NCBI GenBank assembly: GCA_937974195.1
Contig: CALJIC010000027.1
Span: 1 to 13,466, forward strand
Source: an uncultured Roseiflexaceae bacterium
GTDB lineage: Bacteria > Chloroflexota > Chloroflexia > Chloroflexales > Roseiflexaceae
Length of the DNA: 13,466 nucleotides
Direction: 5' to 3'
Position numbers and translations under genes: made by a program. Below, in pieces: positions 5,882-10,757 of the stretch (its first letter is position 1; each line of letters starts with the position of its first letter). The notes under the pieces are model-generated. The model was not told the DNA's origin and searched no databases. It saw only the letters and a program-made list of their open reading frames with translations.

Positions 5882-7075
5882 CTATGCGGTAAACAGGTGA
5901 CGATCAAGCCCCGCAGCGCGGATCAGCGCCGGCGGGAGCTGGGCAACATAGGCATGCAGTGGGCGGACGGTCGTGTTGATCTGCCAGGCCAATGCGGCCG
6001 GACCCTGGGTGAGCAGGAAGTTGTCGAGATCTTCCTTCGCGGCGCCAGGCGCCAGCGGCAGGTTCAGCACCAGCACCTGGAGGCCAGCGGCGGCGAGCGT
6101 CAACCCGTGCCGGATCGTCCAGGCCTCTTCCGGCGCCAGTTGCTCGTGGCCGTCGTCATCGTGAGGTCGGGTGGCGCGGGCGTCGTAGGCCAGGATGGCC
6201 ACGCGCGCGCCCCGGCGGCTCAGTGCGGTCGCCCACTCCGGGCGGAAGTAGTTCAGGCCGGGATGGCTGATCGCCGGGTAGGGCAGCGCGCCGTTACGAT
6301 AGGCCGCCGTCACCGCCAGCGCCTTGAACTCGCCTTCGGTGATGAGCACCACCTCGCTCGCGATCGTCGCATCCCAGCAGAGCGGCACCATCGCACCGCG
6401 CCAGGCATAGCTGCCGGGGAGCGAGGTATAGCCCTTGCCGGGGAAGCGACGTGTCCGCAGGTCATAGACCGCGCCGGCGCTGAGGTAGGGGATGACGATC
6501 CGACCGCAGAGATTCCAGTGTGTGCGGAGAGCGCCGGCGTCATCACGCAGCAGCAGCCCGGCCTCCTCGGCATAGGGCAGCAGCGTGGGCGCCTGGCAGC
6601 GAATGACATCGACCAGCGTCTGTGGGTCGTCGAGGGCATAGCCGAGCCTGGCCCAGCGCACCGTCGCGCGATCAAAGCCGCGCCGGTGCAGGTAAGCCAG
6701 CGGCTCCGGGTTCCAGGGCTGGTGCAGGTTCGCCGCAGCCCAGGTGGTCACCAGCTCATAGAGCTGACGATAGAACGGGATGTGCGCTGATTGGGGCATC
6801 GGGACTAATGGGCGTGCGCCTGCGCTGACGTTTGGTTGGTTGTGCGTCGTGCGGCGCGAGGAGCCAAGCAACTCCCTCGCCATGCCCTTCCGATTGCAGC
6901 GACGGCACCAGTAGCGCTCGTGGCCTGTCGGCATCAGCCAGACATGGAAGCGGTCGCTCCGACGCTCGTCGCCGCCGCAGAAGGGACAGGCACCGGCGTA
7001 CTCCTGGCTTGCGCGGCTCACCAGACGCATCGGCGGCAACTGCGTACTCAGCGTTCCTTGCAGGAAGGTCGGCAT
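5882..7075 (-). CDS. DnaG-like primase / TOPRIM-domain protein, 397 aa
   Basis: ATG at 7075 has GGAAAGGA about 8 nt upstream. The N-terminus carries a zinc finger, C30-x2-C33 ... C57-x2-C60 (CPFC and CRRC), as in the CHC2/primase zinc-binding domain that recognises template. Residues 125-220 follow the DnaG catalytic-core pattern (LAYLHRRGFDRATVRWARLGY, then CGRIVIPYLSAGAVYDLRTRRFPGKGYTSLPG). A TOPRIM domain follows: LITEGEFKALAV with the catalytic Glu at 247, and AILAYDAR with D298, followed by an Asp-rich segment (305-308) that may complete the metal site. The C-terminal LDNFLLTQG resembles the end of TOPRIM primases. It should synthesise RNA primers for replication of the element or its transferred strand. 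It is shorter than chromosomal DnaG (~600 aa) and lacks an obvious DnaB-binding C-terminal domain; no replicative helicase is fused. Confidence 0.85.
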   Translation of the reverse strand: MPTFLQGTLSTQLPPMRLVSRASQEYAGACPFCGGDERRSDRFHVWLMPTGHERYWCRRCNRKGMARELLGSSRRTTHNQPNVSAGARPLVPMPQSAHIPFYRQLYELVTTWAAANLHQPWNPEPLAYLHRRGFDRATVRWARLGYALDDPQTLVDVIRCQAPTLLPYAEEAGLLLRDDAGALRTHWNLCGRIVIPYLSAGAVYDLRTRRFPGKGYTSLPGSYAWRGAMVPLCWDATIASEVVLITEGEFKALAVTAAYRNGALPYPAISHPGLNYFRPEWATALSRRGARVAILAYDARATRPHDDDGHEQLAPEEAWTIRHGLTLAAAGLQVLVLNLPLAPGAAKEDLDNFLLTQGPAALAWQINTTVRPLHAYVAQLPPALIRAAGLDRHLFTA

Positions 7076-7106
7076 CGCGGCATCCTTTCCGGCGCAGCAA
7101 CAGAAC

Positions 7107-7131
7107 GGCCCCGTCGCTGAACGACGAGGCC
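7107..7131. repeat. stem-loop between the 47-aa gene and the primase gene
   Basis: GGCC-C-CGTCG (7107-7116) and CGACG-A-GGCC (7122-7131) form a stem of nine pairs with one mismatch around the loop CTGAA. It lies in the 93-bp gap between the 47-aa gene and the primase. In the leftward direction it is followed by GTTCTGTTG, only modestly T-rich, so it may be a weak attenuator or processing site. Confidence 0.4.
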
Positions 7132-7168
7132 GCGCTGTTCGCTGCGAGTATCGATTGGATTGGCGCTC

Positions 7169-7312
7169 CTACTTGCCTTCGAGCTTGTCGAACAGATCAT
7201 CCAGCTCCTCGTCGCTGAACTCCTCCAGCTCGGGGACGGGCTGGGCCTGCTCCTCCTGCTCCTCTTGCTCCTCGTCCTTGTCCGACGTGTTGGCGAATGG
7301 TTCCAGATGCAT
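7169..7312 (-). CDS. small acidic protein, 47 aa
   Basis: A longer frame opens to 7591, but ATG at 7312 (MHLEPFANTS...) has an excellent RBS (AAGGAG, 7 nt before the ATG), and the sequence upstream of it is low-quality, Arg/Ser-rich and overlaps stem-loops. The product is very acidic: an EEQEEQEEQ repeat at residues 14-22, and a C-terminal half (PELEEFSDEELDDLFDKLEGK) that looks like an amphipathic acidic helix. I recognise no family. It is the first gene of the leftward cluster, ahead of the primase. It could be a DNA-mimic protein, a partner-binding peptide (for example for the primase or an OB-fold protein), or an antirestriction or antirepressor peptide; none is proven. The DNA behind the acidic repeat is a CTCCTG/CTC-type microrepeat around 7247-7275. 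Confidence 0.6.
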   Translation of the reverse strand: MHLEPFANTSDKDEEQEEQEEQAQPVPELEEFSDEELDDLFDKLEGK

Positions 7313-7568
7313 CACACCACTCCTTGCGATAGCCCGCAGCGAACAGGCAGATCGCGCATGGGCGGCCTCGTGTTCCAGAGACCGCGATCGGGGTAATAAG
7401 CGCCTCAGGCGCGTGCGAAGGGCCGAGGATTCACCTCGGCGAGCGAACGCCGCCTGCTGCCAGACAGTGCAGTATGGGTGACTGCTGGATGCAGGGGTGA
7501 TGCATCCAGTATCGATTGCGCGGCCCTGGCCGGCATCGGTAGCAGTAACGGATGTGGCGAGCGCAGGC
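7313..7568. other. left part of the control region: no gene, several stem-loops
   Basis: No credible gene lies here. Three inverted repeats are clear: GCGCC-TCA-GGCGC (7400-7412), GCCGAGG-ATTCA-CCTCGGC (7422-7440) and CTGGATGCA-N7-TGCATCCAG (7485-7509, 9-bp arms). The promoter of the leftward cluster should be in this stretch or in the repeats to its right. I see no convincing -35/-10 pair here; a weak possibility is minus-strand TTCGCA with TATTAC near 7418-7392. Confidence 0.5.
7485..7509. repeat. 25-bp palindrome with 9-bp arms in the control region
   Basis: CTGGATGCA (7485-7493) and TGCATCCAG (7501-7509) are perfect inverted arms around GGGGTGA. It differs in sequence from the GTGTC/GACAC operators further right, so if bound by protein it would be a second factor. 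It could also act as a stem-loop in a leftward transcript leader. Confidence 0.45.
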
Positions 7569-7573
7569 GCGGA

Positions 7574-7590
7574 TGTGTCACAGCGACACA
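7574..7590. promoter_or_regulatory. operator-like palindrome 1 (TGTGTC-N5-GACACA)
   Basis: TGTGTC-ACAGC-GACACA: perfect 6-bp inverted arms, centre 7582. A 17-bp dyad of this type is typical of XRE-family repressor sites. Confidence 0.7.
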
Positions 7591-7616
7591 CTCGATACGG
7601 TACCTACCGTACTCAG

Positions 7617-7633
7617 TGTGTCAAAGCGACACA
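7617..7633. promoter_or_regulatory. operator-like palindrome 2 (TGTGTC-N5-GACACA)
   Basis: TGTGTC-AAAGC-GACACA, centre 7625, 43 bp from site 1. On the minus strand it contains TTGACA (7624-7619), so it could overlap a -35 of a leftward promoter; the matching -10 is poor. Confidence 0.7.
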
Positions 7634-7671
7634 CAGACTGTTTGGGGAGAAAAGGAAGCATGAAGGGCGGA

Positions 7672-7688
7672 TGTGTCACAGCGACACA
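7672..7688. promoter_or_regulatory. operator-like palindrome 3 (TGTGTC-N5-GACACA)
   Basis: TGTGTC-ACAGC-GACACA, centre 7680, identical to site 1 and 55 bp from site 2. Confidence 0.7.
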
Positions 7689-7714
7689 CTCGATACGGTA
7701 CCTACCGTACTGAG

Positions 7715-7731
7715 TGTGTCAAAGCGACACA
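7715..7731. promoter_or_regulatory. operator-like palindrome 4 (TGTGTC-N5-GACACA)
   Basis: TGTGTC-AAAGC-GACACA, centre 7723, identical to site 2. It ends 7 bp before the -35 of the rightward promoter. Confidence 0.7.
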
Positions 7732-7738
7732 CAATCGC

Positions 7739-7767
7739 TTGACACAGGTGTTCGAGTATGGTATTGT
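7739..7767 (+). promoter_or_regulatory. sigma70-type promoter of the antirepressor/XRE operon
   Basis: TTGACA (7739-7744) is a perfect -35. After exactly 17 bp comes TATTGT (7762-7767), a 4/6 match to the -10. The predicted start near 7774 gives a leader of about 23 nt with GAAAGGAA as RBS before ATG 7797. Operator 5 covers the -10 and start site, so repression by occlusion is likely. Confidence 0.75.
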
Positions 7768-7781
7768 GTCGCTACGACACA
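7765..7781. promoter_or_regulatory. operator-like palindrome 5 over the -10/+1 region
   Basis: TGTGTC-GCTAC-GACACA, centre 7773, 50 bp from site 4. Its spacer G...C extends the dyad to 7 bp per arm (TGTGTCG/CGACACA), making it the most symmetric of the five. It overlaps the last bases of the -10 and the predicted transcription start. Confidence 0.75.
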
Positions 7782-7796
7782 CGAAAGGAATAACCT

Positions 7797-8675
7797 ATGA
7801 GCGATCCAGGTTCTTCCGCGCTGCCCAGTCTGCCGCGGGTGGAGCAGTTCGACTTCTACGGCGACAGCCTGATTGCCGTGATCATCGATGGGCGTGAAGT
7901 GGCGCTGCCGATTCGTTCTGTCTGCAATGCCATGGGGCTCGATGCGCAGAGTCAAAGCGAGCGACTGCGTGAACACGATGTCCTCTCACAAGGGCTTCGT
8001 GTCGTCAAAGTTCCAATGGGCAATCGTGTCCAGTCAGTGCTGGCGATCAGCCGCCGCTACCTGGCATTCTGGCTGGCAACTATCACGCCGAACCTGGTTG
8101 CCGATGATATTCGGCCCAAACTCGTACGTTATCAGGAGGAGTTGGTTGACCTCCTCGATGCGCTCTATGGCGAGGGCTCAACCCAACCGACCACAGCGCC
8201 GGGTGAGCCGTCGTTGACGACGCTCAGCCAGCGGCTCTCGGCGATCATCGCCGAAATGCGTGTCACCCGCGAAGCGCTGCTGGCTTCACAGCGCCGCACC
8301 GATGAGAAGATTGCCGAGCAGGATGTGCGCCTGAGCACCGTCGAAGGGCTGCTGAACGAACGGCTTACCACGCTCGCAGGCCAGCTTGACGAGACCCAGC
8401 AGCGGTTGCTCGATCAGGTCAAGATCACCGCCGCCCAGCAGTCGGTGATCAGACTGGCGATCGAGCGACTCGGCAAGCGCTACGAGACCAGAACCGGCAA
8501 GAAGATCTATGACCGGCTGCACGCACGCTTCTGCGCTGAACTGGGGACGCCGCGCTATGATGCACTGCCCGCTGGGAAGTATCAGCAGGCGCTCGACTGG
8601 CTGCGCGACCGCGCGGTAGAATATTTGCCAGACGATCCGGATGCCCTACCACCGCTGCAGGAGAGCTTGATCTGA
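7797..8675 (+). CDS. phage antirepressor-like protein (P22_AR_N + coiled coil + ORF6C), 292 aa
   Basis: ATG at 7797 follows GAAAGGAA by 6 nt and the promoter at 7739-7767. Residues 14-110 match the P22 antirepressor N-terminal domain (FDFYGDSLIAVIIDGREVALPIRSVCNAMGL..., then a conserved LAFWLATI stretch and IRPKLVRYQEELVDLL). Residues about 140-210 are heptad-rich coiled coil. Residues 212-275 fit the ORF6C domain (QSVIRLAIERLGKRYETRTGKKIYDRLHARF...YDALPAGKYQQALDWL). Proteins of this class are phage or element regulators, some relieving repression by binding a repressor. The stop overlaps the XRE start by 1 nt (TGATG), so a repressor/antirepressor pair is made together. Neither protein is proven to bind the operators upstream. 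Confidence 0.88.
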   Translation: MSDPGSSALPSLPRVEQFDFYGDSLIAVIIDGREVALPIRSVCNAMGLDAQSQSERLREHDVLSQGLRVVKVPMGNRVQSVLAISRRYLAFWLATITPNLVADDIRPKLVRYQEELVDLLDALYGEGSTQPTTAPGEPSLTTLSQRLSAIIAEMRVTREALLASQRRTDEKIAEQDVRLSTVEGLLNERLTTLAGQLDETQQRLLDQVKITAAQQSVIRLAIERLGKRYETRTGKKIYDRLHARFCAELGTPRYDALPAGKYQQALDWLRDRAVEYLPDDPDALPPLQESLI

Positions 8676-9103
8676 TGGTAGAGAGCGCAACCAGTATTGA
8701 TAGCGCTATTGGCGCAGCGATCCGTGCGGCGCGCTTCTCGCGCGGCCTTACGCAGAGCGACCTTGCCGCACACCTGGGGGTCACGCGGGCGACGGTGGCC
8801 AGCTACGAGATCGGCCGGCGCAAGATTCCGGCCGAGACGCTCATCCACATTGCGCGGCTGTGCGGCAAACCGCTCGGCTTCTTCGAGCCGGCCGATCAAT
8901 CACAGATCGCCGAGCTCGCTGAGGCATACCCGGTACCTGCTGAAGCACTCCCGGCGGAGGCGCCGGCGCTCCAGGCGTTAACGAACGCCCTGCAGCTGCG
9001 ACCTGATGCCATCCCGCTGGTGATGGAGTTCCTCGAAGCCTGGCTGAGCGACCAGGCCGCGCATGCCGACCGCGAGCCGCTCGAAGGGCGGGATGAACCA
9101 TAA
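8675..9103 (+). CDS. XRE-family transcriptional regulator, 142 aa
   Basis: ATG at 8675 shares its A with the TGA of the antirepressor gene; AGGAGAG lies upstream, so the two are translationally coupled. Residues 12-68 are a classic HTH_3/XRE domain: IGAAIRAARFSRGLTQSDLAAHLGVTRATVASYEIGRRKIPAETLIHIARLCG, with the recognition helix around TRATVASYE. The C-terminal half is Ala/Glu/Leu-rich and helical, probably for dimerisation; there is no peptidase (LexA/CI-type) motif. It is the best candidate to bind the five TGTGTC-N5-GACACA sites and repress its own operon (inference from family and context). It ends 6 bp before the convergent methyltransferase gene, with no terminator between. Confidence 0.9.
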   Translation: MVESATSIDSAIGAAIRAARFSRGLTQSDLAAHLGVTRATVASYEIGRRKIPAETLIHIARLCGKPLGFFEPADQSQIAELAEAYPVPAEALPAEAPALQALTNALQLRPDAIPLVMEFLEAWLSDQAAHADREPLEGRDEP

Positions 9104-9109
9104 AGCGAC

Positions 9110-9727
9110 TCACCACAGCCCTGGTAGAAGCCGCCAGCGCACCTGCCGCACGTAGTCATGGTAGTGTTCGTCACTGCACAGCAGCGTCTCCTCGCGCTGG
9201 ATGCGCGTAACCTGCACCCATAGCCAGATGAGCGCGACCACGCCATTCCACCACGAGAGATGTGCAGCGAGAAACCCACCGACGATCAGCAGATAGGCGG
9301 CGTAGATCGGGTGCCGCACAAGGCGGTAGAGCCCGCGCGTCTGCAGCCCGCGATGCGCCGGCTCCATGCCGAAGCTGCGGCCCAGCGAGAGGATCGCGGT
9401 CGTGGCGAGCAGACTGCCACTGGCAACGATCGCCAGGCTGAACCACCCCGCCGGCTCAGCGGTCGCACGCATGGCTAGCGGCAACAGCGTGCCAGCCCAC
9501 CCCAGCGCCGTATCCCACAGCCGCGATGAGACCTGACTCGCCGGTCGATGCGCCAGCAGCACAATTGCGCCGATGCCATGCTGCACGGCAAAGAGCAGCG
9601 CTACCAGGCTGCCCGCGATCGCGCTGAGCAGATGGGCCTGCATCAGAATCACCAGCACGAGCAACAGCAGCAGGTCGGTGGTCGATAGCGCCGGGCAAAT
9701 GCGCCGCCCTACGAGACGCCGGCTCAT
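9110..9727 (-). CDS. ICMT/PEMT-family membrane methyltransferase, 205 aa
   Basis: ATG at 9727 overlaps the stop of the upstream SSB-like gene as ATGA. The protein has about five hydrophobic segments (19-47, 51-59, 73-85, 94-113, 141-173). The C-terminus carries the family signature: RGLYRLVRHPIYAAYLLIVG at residues 131-150 with the SAM-binding RHP at 138-140, then REETLL (178-183) and the Y-x-x-Y...LLPGLW end. Family members methylate isoprenylcysteines, phospholipid amines or other small membrane substrates using SAM. The substrate here is unknown. It is odd at the end of a replication/SSB operon, and could be cargo or modify a membrane-linked component. Convergent with XRE. Confidence 0.85.
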   Translation of the reverse strand: MSRRLVGRRICPALSTTDLLLLLVLVILMQAHLLSAIAGSLVALLFAVQHGIGAIVLLAHRPASQVSSRLWDTALGWAGTLLPLAMRATAEPAGWFSLAIVASGSLLATTAILSLGRSFGMEPAHRGLQTRGLYRLVRHPIYAAYLLIVGGFLAAHLSWWNGVVALIWLWVQVTRIQREETLLCSDEHYHDYVRQVRWRLLPGLW

Positions 9728-10155
9728 GCTGCGTCTGATCGGTAACGAACGGCCTGGCGCTGCGCCTCGGGCGCCGGCGCGGGCAGGTCGGCATTGAAGA
9801 TCGCGTCGACGACCAGCACGAGGGTGGTGCGTGGCACGATCACGGCGACCTCGCGCCGGGCATTAGCGGTCGCGAGCGTCTCGGTGCCAATAGTCTCGCG
9901 CAGCTCGAGATGCCCATCGAGCACAATTCGGCTGCCGGCGCCGAAGAGCTGCGCCGCCCGCGCCGAGCGCGCCGCGCCGACGATCTCCACCGGGATCGGC
10001 ACCGTTAGGTGTTGCGGCTCGCCCTGCGTGAGCTGCGTCCGGGACACGCAGACTGTGGTTACCCCGATCACCTGGCGCGGATCGGCCGCTGATCGCGTCT
10101 GCTGGATGTCACTGCTCAGGTTGCCGACGATCGTGATTCGGCAATAGTCTGCCAT
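9724..10155 (-). CDS. SSB-like (OB-fold) protein, 143 aa
   Basis: The frame is open to 10290, but ATG at 10155 (MADYCRITIVGNLSSDI) is chosen for its RBS (AAAGGA) and the fit to the SSB start. An opening strand CRITIVGNL, a long loop, strand VIGVTTVCVSRT, then VPIPVEIVG...ARAAQLFGAGSRIVLDGHLELRE follow the SSB pattern in which the last strand reads G-x-x-(V/I)-x-(V/L)-(E/D)-G-x-L. The usual Trp of the FNV-W stretch is replaced by VEIVG, so it is a divergent member. No acidic tip: it ends VRYRSDAA. It follows the 199-aa gene by 2 nt and overlaps the methyltransferase start (ATGA). Role inferred: binding of ssDNA during replication or transfer. Confidence 0.75.
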   Translation of the reverse strand: MADYCRITIVGNLSSDIQQTRSAADPRQVIGVTTVCVSRTQLTQGEPQHLTVPIPVEIVGAARSARAAQLFGAGSRIVLDGHLELRETIGTETLATANARREVAVIVPRTTLVLVVDAIFNADLPAPAPEAQRQAVRYRSDAA

Positions 10156-10157
10156 GC

Positions 10158-10757
10158 TCAAATCCTTTCGTTGCGCTCGGTCGCGGCGCTGAGGACATAG
10201 CGCAGATAGCGGGTGGCGCCGAGGCTGCTGACGACGCCAACGATCCGATTCCAGGTGGCAATCGCCGGCGGTGTTCCGGCCGTCTTCCAATAGCTGAGAT
10301 CCGGCTGCTGCGCCACCGGTGCGATCACGCCACGTCCGCAGCGCCGCCCGGTAAGCAACCGGACATGCTGCGGGCGGAGCAGCAGGGGCGCGTCGGCGAG
10401 GGCGAGATCAGCGCGCTCGATCAGGGTCATCTCGGAGACCATCAGGGCGAGTGGGGTAAGATCCGGTTCCACCGCCGAGCGCGGGTCATCGGGCTGGGCA
10501 TGCACCCGCCACGGCTGGATCTGGCCGCGCACCCGGAGCCACTGGCGCGGCGGCGGGAGCAGACCGAGATCGGATGGGTGCTCAGCCAGGTAGACACCCA
10601 GCGTGCCGTAGCTACGATGATGGAGCCAGGCCATCACCACCCGACGCGGATCGGGTGGCGTGGCCTGTCCCTGCTGACGCGGCTGTGACGCTGAGACCCG
10701 GAGCCCCCATGCGCTGCTGCGCCCAATCAGCGTGATCGTCGCCGCTGGATCGGCCAC
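10158..10757 (-). CDS. probable OB-fold/SSB-like protein, 199 aa (GTG start)
   Basis: The start is GTG at 10757, overlapping the TAG of the 538-aa gene (TAGTG), which supports translational coupling although no good RBS is visible. The N-terminal half has OB-like strands: TITLIGRSSAWGLRVSASQP, VVMAWLHHRSYGTLGVYLAEHP and WLRVRGQIQPWRV, the last resembling the (V/L)-R-V-x-G-x-(L/I) strand of SSBs. The C-terminal part (residues 125-199) has PLLLRPQHVRLLTG and a region of unclear fold. I recognise no exact family; the assignment rests on this pattern and on its place between two SSB-like genes. It ends 2 nt before the 143-aa SSB-like gene. An unrelated small DNA-binding protein is possible. Confidence 0.6.
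   Translation of the reverse strand: MADPAATITLIGRSSAWGLRVSASQPRQQGQATPPDPRRVVMAWLHHRSYGTLGVYLAEHPSDLGLLPPPRQWLRVRGQIQPWRVHAQPDDPRSAVEPDLTPLALMVSEMTLIERADLALADAPLLLRPQHVRLLTGRRCGRGVIAPVAQQPDLSYWKTAGTPPAIATWNRIVGVVSSLGATRYLRYVLSAATERNERI

Larger units (their letters stand above)
7569..7635. repeat. 67-bp direct repeat, copy 1
   Basis: This copy matches 7667-7733 at 66 of 67 positions (C at 7614 against G at 7712), offset 98 bp. Inside is a symmetric unit: a TGTGTC-N5-GACACA site, a central TACGGTA-CC-TACCGTA palindrome (7596-7611, containing GGTACC), and a second TGTGTC-N5-GACACA site. The arms GACACACT (7585-7592) and AGTGTGTC (7615-7622) share the same centre (7603.5), so the middle 38 bp is one hyphenated palindrome. 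Confidence 0.9.
7667..7733. repeat. 67-bp direct repeat, copy 2
   Basis: This is the second copy of the unit at 7569-7635, with the same two outer operators and the same TACGGTA-CC-TACCGTA centre (7694-7709). The single change, G at 7712, extends the dyad by one extra pair. The copies are separated by 31 bp of unrelated sequence (7636-7666). Near-identity implies a recent duplication or selection on the exact sequence. Confidence 0.9.

Noticed and set aside
7169..7591. Longer 140-aa version of the small acidic protein
   Set aside because: Residues before MHLEPF are Arg/Ser/Cys-rich without pattern and run through two stem-loops, while the internal ATG at 7312 has an excellent RBS.
7596..7624. 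Leftward promoter within repeat copy 1 (minus-strand TTGACA at 7624-7619)
   Set aside because: The -35 is perfect, but no -10 better than 3 of 6 lies 16-18 bp away, so I do not list it as a feature; the same holds for copy 2.
7569..7733. CRISPR array
   Set aside because: Only two repeats of 67 bp with one 31-bp gap, strong internal palindromes and a promoter position; there are no cas genes.
9104..9109. Bidirectional terminator between the convergent XRE and methyltransferase genes
   Set aside because: Only 6 bp separate the stops and no hairpin with a T-run is visible around them.
9724..10290. 188-aa version of the SSB-like protein
   Set aside because: The extra N-terminus overlaps the end of the 199-aa gene and is Arg-rich; the ATG at 10155 has a good RBS and starts at the expected SSB strand.
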